From positions 1 through 34,189 of the forward strand of contig CAJLCG010000017.1 of the NCBI GenBank assembly GCA_905205085.1: 34,189 bases of DNA, in the 5' to 3' direction. Shown in pieces: positions 1 to 8,642 of the stretch; position 1 is the stretch's first letter; every line of letters starts with the position of its first letter. The notes beneath the pieces are model-generated. The model saw only the letters and a list, made by a program, of their open reading frames with translations. It was not told the DNA's origin and ran no database searches. Source of the DNA: an uncultured Oscillospiraceae bacterium. Lineage in GTDB: Bacteria > Bacillota > Clostridia > Oscillospirales > Oscillospiraceae. A program made the position numbers and the translations under genes.

Positions 1-1007
1 GCCTCGGCCCAGCGGGAGGTGGAGTCGGCGATGACGGCCACGTCGTAGCCCATGTCCCGGAAGTACTCGGCGATGGTGATGCCGGTGTAGATGGACGCCT
101 CACGGGCGGCCACGGGCATATCGGAGGTGTTGGCAATCAGCACGGTACGCTTCATCAGAGACTGGCCGGTACGGGGATCTACCAGCTCAGGGAACTCCCG
201 GAGTACGTCGGTCATCTCGTTGCCGCGCTCGCCGCAGCCGATGTAGACCACCAGGTCCACGTCAGACCACTTGGCCAGGGCGTGCTGCATCACCGTCTTG
301 CCCGAGCCGAAGGGGCCGGGGATGGCGGCGGTGCCGCCCTTGGCCACGGGGAAGAAGGTGTCCACGATCCGCTGTCCGGACTGGAGAGGGATGGTGGGAG
401 GATACTTGTGCTTGTAGGGGCGGCCCACACGGACGGGCCACTTCTGCATGAGGGAGAGCTCAGTCTTGGTGCCGTCAGGCTGCTCCAGCACGGCCACCGT
501 CTCGGTGACGGTGTAGGAGCCGCCCTGGATGGAGACGATCTTGCCCTGCATCTTGGGGGGGATCATGATCTTGTGGAGGATGGAGTCGGTCTCCTGGACG
601 GTGCCAATGACGTCGCCGCCAATGACCTGGGCGCCGGGCTCCACGGTGGGGGTAAACTCCCACTTCTTCTCCCGGTCCAGGGCAGGCACTTCCACGCCGC
701 GGGGCAGGTTGTTGCCCTGCACCTTCTCCATGATGACCTCCAGGGGACGCTGGATGCCGTCGTAGATATTCTCAATGAGGCCGGGGCCCAGCTCTACGGA
801 CAGAGGGGCGCCGGTGGTGACCACTTCCGCACCAGGACCCAGGCCGGAGGTCTCCTCGTAGACCTGGATGGAGGCGGAGTCGCCGGTCATGGTGAGGATC
901 TCGCCAATGAGGCGCTGCTCGCCCACACGGACCACGTCGGCCATGTTGGCCTCGGTCATTCCGGTGGCGACCACCAGAGGGCCGGAGACCTTAACGATTT
1001 TTCCCAT
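1..1007 (-). CDS. ntpA: V-type ATP synthase/ATPase subunit A, N-terminal part (partial)
   Basis: Catalytic subunit of the V1 head; it binds and hydrolyses (or makes) ATP. Only the first 335 codons plus two bases are present, and the gene runs off the left edge. The N-terminal beta-barrel opens [13 protein letters not shown]. The bulge domain follows at about residues 110-190. The P-loop GPFGSGKT is at residues 231-238, followed by GCGERGNE (258-265) and the Walker B region ending [11 protein letters not shown]. The ATG at 1005-1007 has an AGAAGG ribosome-binding site about 12 bases upstream. It is the last gene of the minus-strand V-ATPase operon visible here; subunits B and D are expected beyond the edge. 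It is separated from subunit F by 251 bases rich in hairpins, unlike the tight spacing elsewhere in the operon. Identification is secure. Confidence 0.96.
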   Translation of the reverse strand, partial: MGKIVKVSGPLVVATGMTEANMADVVRVGEQRLIGEILTMTGDSASIQVYEETSGLGPGAEVVTTGAPLSVELGPGLIENIYDGIQRPLEVIMEKVQGNNLPRGVEVPALDREKKWEFTPTVEPGAQVIGGDVIGTVQETDSILHKIMIPPKMQGKIVSIQGGSYTVTETVAVLEQPDGTKTELSLMQKWPVRVGRPYKHKYPPTIPLQSGQRIVDTFFPVAKGGTAAIPGPFGSGKTVMQHALAKWSDVDLVVYIGCGERGNEMTDVLREFPELVDPRTGQSLMKRTVLIANTSDMPVAAREASIYTGITIAEYFRDMGYDVAVIADSTSRWAE

Positions 1008-1258
1008 AGGCTAACAAACCTTCTTTCTTCGCCAGGGGCTTTGCCCCTGGACCCCATCCGCTTTTTATAAAAAGCGGCGCAAAAATTTCCGATGCGTGAA
1101 ATTTCATTTCACGCTAAGTTTTTCGAGATGGCTGCCAAACTTTCCATTCGCGCCCTCTCCTAGGCAAGCGCAGAAGCAAAACGTAGTTTTGCGCCAAGTT
1201 CTTTGCCAAGCTTTCTTTCAAGAAAGCGGTTGCATACTTTTCTTTTAAGAAAAGCAAG
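1008..1258 (-). repeat. Hairpin-rich interval between V-ATPase subunits F and A
   Basis: No convincing gene. The interval holds six inverted repeats in a row: 1032-1050 (CCAGGGGC, 3-base loop), 1058-1077 (perfect 20-base palindrome CCGCTTTTT..AAAAAGCGG), 1094-1114 (GCGTGAAAT arms), 1176-1192 (GCAAAAC arms), 1210-1227 (GCTTTCTT arms) and 1237-1254 (CTTTTCTT arms). None is followed by a long U-run on the minus strand that would make a strong terminator. It may be an intercistronic RNA-processing, attenuation or stability element, or an inserted repeat. Confidence 0.75.
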
Positions 1259-1567
1259 TTACAAAATATCGGCGCCCACGGCACGCTCCACAGCGCTCTT
1301 CACGTTGGCCATACCGATGCCCAGGGAACCTTCCTTCCCGGGAATCAAAATGATGGCGGGCGTGACCGCGTCCTGGTAGCGGGCAATGTCGTTTTTCAGC
1401 TGGGCTGCCAGCTGCTCGGTGAGGTAGAGGATGGCGTAGTTCTCCCGGGCCATCCGGTGGATGGCCTGTCGCGCCTCGTCCGCGCTGTTTACCGGGCACA
1501 CCTCCAGCCCCAGGGCCTGAAAGCCCAGCACGCTGTCCGCGTCACCGATCACCGCAATGCGATACAT
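1259..1567 (-). CDS. ntpG: V-type ATPase subunit F (NtpG type)
   Basis: Small central-stalk subunit of V1 that couples catalysis in the A3B3 head to rotor rotation. The protein is 102 residues, normal for the family. It has the expected Rossmann-like start MYRIAVIGDADSVLGFQALG, and a later strand AIILIPGKEGSLG. An in-frame ATG lies two codons upstream at 1573, but GGAGGT sits only about two bases from it and about eight bases from the ATG at 1565-1567, so the downstream start is preferred. It follows subunit C by 15 bases in the operon and precedes the unusual hairpin interval before subunit A. Confidence 0.93.
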   Translation of the reverse strand: MYRIAVIGDADSVLGFQALGLEVCPVNSADEARQAIHRMARENYAILYLTEQLAAQLKNDIARYQDAVTPAIILIPGKEGSLGIGMANVKSAVERAVGADIL

Positions 1568-1582
1568 GTCCATCCACCTCCC

Positions 1583-2581
1583 TTACACATAGGTTTCCCG
1601 CAGCCGCTCCCGGATGCGCTCCCCGCTCAGGCCCGCCCGGCGGCCGGCCAGAATAGTACGCACGGCGGTGAGCTCCGCCTCTTTGGCGTACAGGTAGCCA
1701 ATGACCGCCTGCTCTCCAAAGGGCACCCGGCGGGCGGCCTCCAGATAGGCAGTGAGGGCGTTGTCGCACTCCCGCTCAAAGGCGGTGAGGGCTCCAGCCC
1801 CCGGCTGGGCCAGCTTGCTGCCCAGCTCCGCAGCCGCCGCCAGAGGTCCAGCCTGGAACAGACTGGCCAAATCCTCGCCCCGCTGGGCGGCAATGGCCCG
1901 GGGAGAGACGCTGCCGCCAGGCAGCAGGACCTGGCTTAAAAAGTCGCTGCCCTTGTCCATGCGGTGGACCCGCACGGCGGTACGCAGGTTGGCCACATCC
2001 ACACTCAGAGAGACATAGCCCTGCAAGAATTTGCTTCCTGTGTCCTTGGCCAGCTGGGCCATCTCCTCATAGCAGGCCCGGTCCAGCACCAGGTCGGACA
2101 GCTGGGGATCTTTTGTAGCCGCCAGGGTCTCCTGGGCCTGCTTCAAGGCGGCGCGGAAGGTGTCGCTGAGACCTCTTAGCTCCTCCTTGCGCCACCCCTC
2201 CAACAGCTCCTTGGGATCGTAGCGGCCCCCGGACAGGAGCAGCCGCTCCCCATCCTTGCCCATAGCCTGGGCCTTGATGAGCACCTTGGCGTTGTGGTAA
2301 TCATACTTAATTTGAAATACGTCGGCGATGCGGGTGTCGGGCACAGCCGTCCGGATCTCCCGAAAGGCGGAGGCCCGCTCGGCAGAGAGCACCTGCTCCA
2401 GGTTCTGTACCTCTATGGTCTCCCCGCCTGCATAGCCGCACTCTGACAGGACCTTCAAAGCCTCGGCATCGTCCCGGGCCTCGATCATCCGGTCCATCCG
2501 CTCCCGGGTCAGCATCCGGTTTTCCATGGCGTGGATCCGGGTGGAAATGCCCAGGTAGTCGGTATCTTTGATGTGAGACAA
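1583..2581 (-). CDS. ntpC: V-type ATPase subunit C (NtpC; d-type rotor-stalk adaptor)
   Basis: Funnel-shaped subunit joining the V1 central stalk to the membrane c/K ring. The 332-residue product has the conserved DVFQIKYDYHNAKVLIKA segment and the all-helical composition of the family. An open frame extends to a GTG at 2596, but the bases encoding that extension contain a strong AGGAGG site positioned six bases before the TTG at 2579-2581. The protein read from this TTG begins MSHIKDTDYLG, which matches family N-termini better. I therefore call a TTG start. It lies 17 bases after subunit E and is co-transcribed with the whole operon. Confidence 0.93.
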   Translation of the reverse strand: MSHIKDTDYLGISTRIHAMENRMLTRERMDRMIEARDDAEALKVLSECGYAGGETIEVQNLEQVLSAERASAFREIRTAVPDTRIADVFQIKYDYHNAKVLIKAQAMGKDGERLLLSGGRYDPKELLEGWRKEELRGLSDTFRAALKQAQETLAATKDPQLSDLVLDRACYEEMAQLAKDTGSKFLQGYVSLSVDVANLRTAVRVHRMDKGSDFLSQVLLPGGSVSPRAIAAQRGEDLASLFQAGPLAAAAELGSKLAQPGAGALTAFERECDNALTAYLEAARRVPFGEQAVIGYLYAKEAELTAVRTILAGRRAGLSGERIRERLRETYV

Positions 2582-2598
2582 GGTATCCCTCCTCACCC

Positions 2599-3288
2599 TC
2601 AGGCCTCAAACAAAATGTCGGCCACTTGTTTTTCCAGCTTCTCCCGCTGCAGCCGCACCAGAGTCTCAAAGGCACAGTTGACCTCGATGGGGCCATCCAC
2701 CAGAATAAAGCCGCCCCGGATATTCCGGGTCTCCTCCGACAGGGACAGCAGACCGGTACCGGTGATCTGGGCGGTGGCGCTGTTGACCAGCTTGCCCACA
2801 AAGGCGCCCACCTTGGAGTCAGTGATGGACTCGGGCAGCTCAGGGGCCACGTTTTTCACCAGGGCCTCGTTGGCGGCCACCACCACCTGCTTGCCAATGC
2901 GGTTGCGGTCCTTGGGGGAGAAGACCAGCTGCTCCTTGCCCGTGGACACCGCCTGGAGCACCAGGTGGGTGAGCAGCTGGATGTACTGCTCGTCGGGCAG
3001 GGCGCACAGCTGCTCCAGGGCCTGATCAAAAGCCTCGGAGAGCACCTCCTGCTTGGCCGCCAGGGCCAGCTTCCGCTTTTCCATCTCAGCGGCGGATTTC
3101 AGCCGCTCCAGACGTTCCGCGGCGGCCTTCTCGCCCCGGGAGAGGATATCCTGCCGCTCCCGGTCCACCTGGTCCTGGGTCTGGGTATGGATGTCCTGAA
3201 GCTGGTGCTGGACGTCCGCTTTCAGACGGTCCAGCTCCGCCTGGCCATCGGCCTGGATCCGGGCCGTGATTTTTTCAATTCCGTCCAT
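2599..3288 (-). CDS. ntpE: V-type ATPase subunit E (peripheral stalk)
   Basis: Peripheral-stalk subunit that pairs with H/G to hold the catalytic head against the I subunit. The 229-residue protein has a long charged N-terminal coiled coil (about residues 1-95, rich in Gln/Glu/Lys/Arg) and then the globular C-terminal domain with IRGGFILVDGPIEVNCAFETL, a family signature. ATG at 3286-3288 follows AAGGA by seven bases. It sits between K (19-base gap) and C in the canonical K-E-C order. Secure by sequence and context. Confidence 0.95.
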   Translation of the reverse strand: MDGIEKITARIQADGQAELDRLKADVQHQLQDIHTQTQDQVDRERQDILSRGEKAAAERLERLKSAAEMEKRKLALAAKQEVLSEAFDQALEQLCALPDEQYIQLLTHLVLQAVSTGKEQLVFSPKDRNRIGKQVVVAANEALVKNVAPELPESITDSKVGAFVGKLVNSATAQITGTGLLSLSEETRNIRGGFILVDGPIEVNCAFETLVRLQREKLEKQVADILFEA

Positions 3289-3307
3289 AGCGCGTTCCTT
3301 TCCCGGC

Positions 3308-3847
<540 letters not shown>

Positions 3848-5800
3848 TTATTTCACCACATCATAGTAGTTGGTATCCAGCTTCATGGGACGGAAGGGCT
3901 TGCCTCCATCCTCATAGAACTTATTGAAGTATTCCAGACATTGCAGACGCAAGTCGTGGACGTAGCATCCCAGCAGGTTCAGGGCAAAGTTCAGCGCGTT
4001 GCCCAGCATGGAGATGATAATAAAAATCACCACATTCCCCGGGATAGCGCCCAGGGTGTTGAACACCTGGGCGATGACGCTGCCTGCCAGCATCAGAGCC
4101 ATCAGACGGGAGTAGGACAGGATGTCGCCAAAGTAGCCCGTCACGTGGTTATAGAGAGAGCCGAAAATGCCGGTAATCTTGCCAAAGCCCTTCTCAGTGA
4201 GAATGGGTCCGGCCACCACCATCACGCCGCCCAGAATAATCACCACGTTGGTCACACCAAGAATGGCCAGAGCCAGTCCGGCAAAGACCACCCACCAGGT
4301 GATCTCCTCCCAGATGGCGTCCATCACCTGGCCCCGGCGCAGCTTCTTTACAAAGCTGATGGCCATACCGACCAGGATCTGAACAAAACCCAGGGCCATG
4401 GCCCCCACCAGGATCATCATGGTGTCCTCCAGGGGGGTAAACAGGGTGGGCCAGAACCAGACAAAGGTACTCTCCGGGTTGATGAGCTTCAAAAGCTGGG
4501 GAATAAAGTCGCCGAAGAAGCCCCCGGTGACGGCGCCCATAATAAAGGTGCTCACACCGCACAATCCCAGCAGAGCGAAGAAATTGTGCATCCCCGCACG
4601 GGGCCGGGACTTTTTCAGCACCACCACCGAAGCGATCATCATCAGCAGCCCGTACCCCATGTCCGCCATCATGATCCCGTAAAACAGGATAAAGAAGGGG
4701 GCCATCAGGGGGTTGGGGTCCAGCCCGTTGTAGGCGGGCAGGGAGTACATCTCAGTGACCATGCTCAGGGGCCGGGTAAACCAGTTGTTTTTCAGCTTCA
4801 CCGGCACCTTGGGATATTCCTCCTCGGTGGGGTCCCGCAGCTCCCAGGCACAGGGGTAATTCTTCAGCTGGCTCTCCAGCTGGGGCCAGTTCTCCTCCGG
4901 CACCCAGCCCTCCAGCAGGAAGGTCTTCTCCGTATCCAGCAGGCGGCTGCGCCCCTCTTCCCGGTTGATGCGGACCGAGGCCCGGTCGGCGGCCTGCCGG
5001 ATGGGCTCGGCCAAACTGGTCAGCTGGGACAGCTGCTGCTCCGCCTGGGCGGTCTGCTGCTCGTTCTGCTCCAGCTCCTGGGTAATGCGCTGGTCATTCT
5101 CTTTTGCGGTTCCGGTCCAGCCGGACAGGTTCATCCGAGACCATCCAAAGTCCCGCAGGGCCTGGAACACTTCCTCCTGGGCGCTGGCGTGACACACCAG
5201 CAGGCAGTAGCGCACATCCCGGTCCACACTGGCCTGGGTGAGCTGGGCCAGCTCGCTGGCCCCTTCCACCGCCCGCTGCACCTGCTCCAGCTCCACACCG
5301 GCGGTAACGGTGCCAAACTGCACCACCATCTCCTGGGTGGAGGCCGTGTCCAGAGGGATATTCAGTTCCAGCCAGGGGGCCAGAGCGGCACGCTGGGTCA
5401 GCAGCTTGCTGTGCTGGGCCTCCAGGGCAGCCAGATGGCGGTCGGCCTCCAGGACCTGGTCCACCGCCTGTTTTCCCTGTTCCTCCCCGTCAAACAGCTG
5501 CTGCTGGGTGAGCTGGGGGCGGGGTGCCAGCAGGCCCCGGCCCTTGTCCCCGTGGCGCTTGAGCACCGCCAGAGCTCGCTGGGCCGCCTGCAGATCCTCC
5601 CGAGCCTGGGAGAGGGCCTGCCCGTCTGGGCGGGAGAGGGTCTCACCGCCCAGTTGGGAGAGCAATCCCTGCCAGGTCTGGGGATCCTGATTGGGCTCGT
5701 CGATCTCCACGCAGCCCATTCCCTGCAGCAGCTCCAGCAGCGCCTCCCGTTCACTGCGCATGGCCAGCAGCCGCAGCCCCTTCATTTTGACGATTGCCAT
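3848..5800 (-). CDS. ntpI: V-type ATPase subunit I (a-type stator)
   Basis: Stator subunit that provides the ion half-channels beside the K ring. The protein is 650 residues. The cytoplasmic half (about 1-340) is rich in coiled coil (Gln/Glu/Ala runs at 60-140 and 235-275). The membrane half starts near LMAPFFILFYGIMMADMGYG (365-384) and contains about seven or eight helices. The two arginines expected for ion release are visible: Arg565 in LSYSRLMALML and Arg618 in HDLRLQ. The ATG at 5798-5800 overlaps the H/G stop by one base (TGATG), showing translational coupling. The 5' neighbour is subunit H/G and the 3' neighbour subunit K. Confidence 0.95.
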   Translation of the reverse strand: MAIVKMKGLRLLAMRSEREALLELLQGMGCVEIDEPNQDPQTWQGLLSQLGGETLSRPDGQALSQAREDLQAAQRALAVLKRHGDKGRGLLAPRPQLTQQQLFDGEEQGKQAVDQVLEADRHLAALEAQHSKLLTQRAALAPWLELNIPLDTASTQEMVVQFGTVTAGVELEQVQRAVEGASELAQLTQASVDRDVRYCLLVCHASAQEEVFQALRDFGWSRMNLSGWTGTAKENDQRITQELEQNEQQTAQAEQQLSQLTSLAEPIRQAADRASVRINREEGRSRLLDTEKTFLLEGWVPEENWPQLESQLKNYPCAWELRDPTEEEYPKVPVKLKNNWFTRPLSMVTEMYSLPAYNGLDPNPLMAPFFILFYGIMMADMGYGLLMMIASVVVLKKSRPRAGMHNFFALLGLCGVSTFIMGAVTGGFFGDFIPQLLKLINPESTFVWFWPTLFTPLEDTMMILVGAMALGFVQILVGMAISFVKKLRRGQVMDAIWEEITWWVVFAGLALAILGVTNVVIILGGVMVVAGPILTEKGFGKITGIFGSLYNHVTGYFGDILSYSRLMALMLAGSVIAQVFNTLGAIPGNVVIFIIISMLGNALNFALNLLGCYVHDLRLQCLEYFNKFYEDGGKPFRPMKLDTNYYDVVK

Positions 5801-6114
5801 CAGCTATTCACAACCTTTTCCACAATGAACGCCGCGGCCTGGTCCAGCCGGCCCCGGGCTTTTGTTTTAAACTCCTCGCATTCCTGCGTGGCGTCTTTCA
5901 GCGCGTCCAAGGTCCACTGGGCGGCCTCCGCCTCCGCCTTGGCCATCATCTGCCGGACCTGGAGCTCCGCCTCCTGGCGGGACTCCTCCAGCTGACGGCG
6001 GGCCAGGCGCTGGGCCTCCAGCACACGCTGCTTGCCCTCGGCCACAGCGGCCTCCTTGCGCTGTTTCATTTCCTGCTCCAGCTGGGCCACTTTCTTGATC
6101 TCTTCCACTGCCAT
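5800..6114 (-). CDS. ntpF: V-type ATPase subunit H/G (peripheral stalk, NtpF-like)
   Basis: First gene of the operon. It encodes a 104-residue, almost entirely helical, highly charged protein (Glu/Gln/Ala/Lys/Arg) typical of the peripheral-stalk partner of subunit E. The open frame reaches a GTG at 6126, but GGTGGTG lies six bases before the ATG at 6112-6114 (MAVEEIKKV), which I prefer. The promoter is at 6184-6212. Gene order H-I-K-E-C-F-A matches ntpFIKECGA of Enterococcus and many Clostridia. Confidence 0.88.
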   Translation of the reverse strand: MAVEEIKKVAQLEQEMKQRKEAAVAEGKQRVLEAQRLARRQLEESRQEAELQVRQMMAKAEAEAAQWTLDALKDATQECEEFKTKARGRLDQAAAFIVEKVVNS

Positions 6115-6183
6115 ATCAATCACCACCCTGTTGTTTCGTTGTGCGGTTTTTTCTTCCAGAAACAGATTGGATATCTAGCTCTG

Positions 6184-6212
6184 ATTTTAGGCGAAATCGC
6201 ACAGAATTGCAA
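6184..6212 (-). promoter_or_regulatory. Sigma-A promoter of the V-ATPase operon
   Basis: On the minus strand the -35 TTGCAA (6207-6212) and -10 TAAAAT (6184-6189) are separated by exactly 17 bases. It lies about 70 bases upstream of the first V-ATPase start codon. No second promoter of this quality is seen inside the operon. Confidence 0.75.
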
Positions 6213-6214
6213 GT

Positions 6215-6370
6215 ACATTTTCCCCTCCCCGTCACAGTCCAATCCTCCTCTTTTTCATTTCTAGGCCTTTTTTCCAGTCTTTTCTTTCCTTTATCTCCCG
6301 GTTTTGTTGGTTATTACACGTTTTTTTACAGTTTGCGCATTTTGTATGAATCCTACTCCCTTCGCGGCTG
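6215..6370. other. Rest of the 311-base interval upstream of the V-ATPase operon
   Basis: Between the V-ATPase promoter and the terminator of the next gene lies a pyrimidine-rich (+ strand) stretch, densest at about 6230-6310, with T-runs. A 61-codon frame on the minus strand crosses it but starts inside the terminator stem and has no ribosome-binding site, so I do not call a gene. Confidence 0.5.
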
Positions 6371-6371
6371 C

Positions 6372-6409
6372 AAAAAACCGCCCATTTCCGTAGAAATGGG
6401 CGGTTTTTA
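6372..6409 (-). terminator. Rho-independent terminator after the DUF4015 gene
   Basis: A long stem AAAACCGCCCATTTC / GAAATGGGCGGTTTT with a four-base loop is followed on the minus strand by a T-run. It sits just past the stop codon at 6426. The T/A symmetry would let it work in both directions. Confidence 0.9.
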
Positions 6410-6425
6410 TCTTTCATATGACGTT

Positions 6426-7511
6426 TTAAGACAGGAGCGCCTGGCTGACTGTGCTGCTGGAACCAAACTGCTGGACATACAAAACCAGTTTCTGCTGGGG
6501 GTTCTCCACCCCAGCCCCAGTCAGCGCAGACAGGACTGCCTGTTCCTCTCCGGAAATCCAGAGGCGCTGACCATACTGATTGATATTCTGAGCTGTCAGG
6601 CCGGAATTGCTGTCCTGACCGCCGATCTGCTCCTGGCTTACCTCCAGAGACAAGGTGGTCCCGTAGGGCTCCAGAGCCTTAGCCGCCTTGGCCAGGAAAT
6701 CGTCCATGACCTGAGAGACCTGCTGGCTTTCGTACTGGATGTTGCTCAGCAGACCGTCCGCCTGGGTAGGATAGCCGCAGTGGTCCAGTACGATCTCGTC
6801 AAAGCCCATCTGGGCCAGCTCTGTCATCAACCCAATGAGATAATCCTGCACCTTCTGGTTGGAGGGGTCGCTCCAATGCATCCCGTCTCCATCTTTCCAC
6901 CGGTATCCGCTGGTGGTCTGGAGGGTATAGGCCATCTGGCCTCCCACAGCCTCGTCCCGGAAGCAGGACATGCGGGCCACCGTATACACGTTGCCCTCGT
7001 TCCAGCTCTTCAGCTTCTCATTGACCTGATCGTCCTGGGCCTCGGACTGCACGGCGGAGGCCAGGCTCTGCTGGCTCTTCCAGCCCAGCTGTCCCTGGTC
7101 ATTTTTCATATCCACCACCACGCTGTCGGCCCCCTGCTCCTGAGCCAGCTGGGCGGCGCTTCCATCCAGAATGGAGGACAGGGAGGCATTCACGGCCTTA
7201 GAGGAGGTCTTCTCCTGGGGCTGCTGCTCCTGGGAGGTATCCCCCTGGTCGGAGGTATCACCTGAGCCATCGCCGGGTTCCTGGTCAATCACATCCAGAT
7301 TGCTCACATCAGGATCCTTGGACTCGTGATTAGAAAACGGGAAGTTTACCCGCAGCCCATTGTCTGTATAGGAGATATACTGCTGACCCCACAGCAGGAA
7401 CGCCACGGCCAGCACCACCAGGATAGCCAGCACAAGGGCGATCCATTTCAGCCAAAAGCTGGCTGTTTTCCGGCCGCGATAAGAATGATAATCAAATTGA
7501 GACCGCCGCAC
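6426..7511 (-). CDS. Membrane-anchored DUF4015-type putative glycoside hydrolase
   Basis: 361-residue protein with a short cytoplasmic tail, one transmembrane helix at about 19-41 and a low-complexity Asp/Ser/Gln/Glu linker at about 62-105. An extracytoplasmic TIM-barrel-like domain similar to the DUF4015/glycoside hydrolase-like family follows. Seen motifs: ADSVVVDMKNDQGQL (128-142), NVYTVARMSCFRDEAV (174-189), DGMHWSDPSNQKVQDYL (209-225) and GFDEIVLDHCGYP (236-248). Family members usually read FDEIQFDYVRFP at the last motif, so this copy is divergent there. The frame is open to 7547, but AAGGAGG at 7519-7525 is seven bases from the GTG at 7509-7511, and the first 12 codons would contain this ribosome-binding site. 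Substrate is unknown; a polysaccharide or cell-wall role is inference. Confidence 0.75.
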   Translation of the reverse strand: MRRSQFDYHSYRGRKTASFWLKWIALVLAILVVLAVAFLLWGQQYISYTDNGLRVNFPFSNHESKDPDVSNLDVIDQEPGDGSGDTSDQGDTSQEQQPQEKTSSKAVNASLSSILDGSAAQLAQEQGADSVVVDMKNDQGQLGWKSQQSLASAVQSEAQDDQVNEKLKSWNEGNVYTVARMSCFRDEAVGGQMAYTLQTTSGYRWKDGDGMHWSDPSNQKVQDYLIGLMTELAQMGFDEIVLDHCGYPTQADGLLSNIQYESQQVSQVMDDFLAKAAKALEPYGTTLSLEVSQEQIGGQDSNSGLTAQNINQYGQRLWISGEEQAVLSALTGAGVENPQQKLVLYVQQFGSSSTVSQALLS

Positions 7512-7574
7512 GGCACTGCCTCCTTCCACAATATGTTCGATATCCACATCTTATGTGTTATTTGTGATGTGAAT

Positions 7575-7603
7575 ATTATAGCAACCTTTTTTTCCTGTGA
7601 CAA
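7575..7603 (-). promoter_or_regulatory. Strong sigma-A promoter for the DUF4015 gene
   Basis: Minus strand: -35 TTGTCA (7598-7603), 17-base spacer, consensus -10 TATAAT (7575-7580). It lies about 65 bases upstream of the GTG at 7511, which agrees with that start choice. Confidence 0.85.
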
Positions 7604-7670
7604 CCGGACAAATCTCATGATTTTCTTAAGTTTTTTCTCTCTTTCTCCCCATTCTGACAAAATATACCTT

Positions 7671-8420
7671 TTAGATCACCATGCCGCCGTCCACCGCCAG
7701 TACCTGTCCGGTGATGAAATCGGCCGCGGCGCTGGTCAGGAAGAAGACTCCCTCTGCCACATCCTCCGGCCGTCCGATCCGCCCCAGAGGGGTCTCCTCC
7801 GCCAGGGCCTGCATATCCTCTTTGGTAAGATGAGCGTTCATGTCGGTATCAATCACACCAGGGGCCACACAGTTGACCCGGATGTGGGAGGGCCCCAGCT
7901 CCTTGGCCATGGCCCGGGTGAGACCGATCACCCCCGCCTTGGCTGCGGAATAGGCCGCCTCACAGGAGCCGCCAGTGAGCCCCCACATGGAGGACACGGT
8001 GACAATGCTTCCCCTCTGACGGCGTACCATTCCAGGAACAGCCGCACGCATGGTATACACCACCCCGTCCAGGTTGGTACCGGCCGTCCAGCGCCACTGC
8101 TCATCGGTCAAGTCGGTCAGCAGAGCCTGAACTCCAGCCACCCCGGCATTACAGACCAGGGCATCCAGCCCGCCGAACTCCCGCTCCGCCGCCTCTACCA
8201 GCGCCGCGGCCTGTTGGGACTGAGACACATCTCCCGCAAGGGCCACAGCCCGGACCCCCAGCTGCTCCAGTTCCTCCACCAGCTCCAGCGCCTGCTGCCG
8301 GGAGCGGCAATAATTGACCCCCACATCCCAGCCCGCCTGGGCAAACCGCCGGGCACAGGCCGCGCCAATGCCCCGGGATGCCCCGGTAATCAGCACCGCC
8401 GGCCGTCTCTCCTGCTCCAT
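7671..8420 (-). CDS. FabG-like short-chain dehydrogenase/reductase
   Basis: 249-residue NAD(P)-dependent oxidoreductase of the classical SDR family. Seen: cofactor motif TGASRGIG (12-19), NAG (91-93), catalytic Ser144 in SSMWG, Tyr157 and Lys161 in YSAAK, the PG motif (187-188), and a C-terminal GQVLAVDGG common to FabG-like proteins. An earlier in-frame ATG exists at 8450, but GGAG is eight bases before the ATG at 8418-8420, and the extension overlaps the promoter -10. It stands alone, not in a fatty-acid operon, so a 3-oxoacyl-ACP reductase role is possible but unproven; a sugar or alcohol dehydrogenase is equally possible. Confidence 0.88.
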   Translation of the reverse strand: MEQERRPAVLITGASRGIGAACARRFAQAGWDVGVNYCRSRQQALELVEELEQLGVRAVALAGDVSQSQQAAALVEAAEREFGGLDALVCNAGVAGVQALLTDLTDEQWRWTAGTNLDGVVYTMRAAVPGMVRRQRGSIVTVSSMWGLTGGSCEAAYSAAKAGVIGLTRAMAKELGPSHIRVNCVAPGVIDTDMNAHLTKEDMQALAEETPLGRIGRPEDVAEGVFFLTSAAADFITGQVLAVDGGMVI

Positions 8421-8450
8421 ACATCCAGCTCCTTTTCCTTTTCTGCCCAC

Positions 8451-8479
8451 ATTTTAATCATTTTACCCCTGCCATGCAA
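8451..8479 (-). promoter_or_regulatory. Sigma-A promoter for the SDR gene
   Basis: Minus strand: -35 TTGCAT (8474-8479), 17-base spacer, -10 TAAAAT (8451-8456), about 30 bases upstream of the chosen ATG. Confidence 0.7.
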
Positions 8480-8546
8480 CCCTTTTCTGCCAATTCTGCG
8501 CTTTCTGTGCCGTATATATATTTCATAAAGATTTTACATTCCCTTC

Positions 8547-8574
8547 TTGCTTTTTTTCGCCCGCCATCTATAAT
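8547..8574 (+). promoter_or_regulatory. Promoter for the lipid kinase gene
   Basis: Plus strand: -35 TTGCTT (8547-8552), 16-base spacer, consensus -10 TATAAT (8569-8574), about 70 bases upstream of the ATG at 8643. It is divergent from the SDR promoter. Confidence 0.65.
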
Positions 8575-8642
8575 ATTCTCGATTGAACTAAATTTTTCGG
8601 ACTATTTTTCCGTTTTATCTCTATCTTCGAGGTATCTTTCCT

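Noticed and set aside
1008..1258. CRISPR array suggested by the series of short repeats between V-ATPase F and A
   Set aside because: The hairpins differ in sequence and spacing; there is no constant repeat with regular spacers and no cas gene.
6232..6417. 61-codon minus-strand frame upstream of the V-ATPase operon
   Set aside because: It begins inside a terminator stem, has no ribosome-binding site and runs over the purine-rich promoter upstream region.
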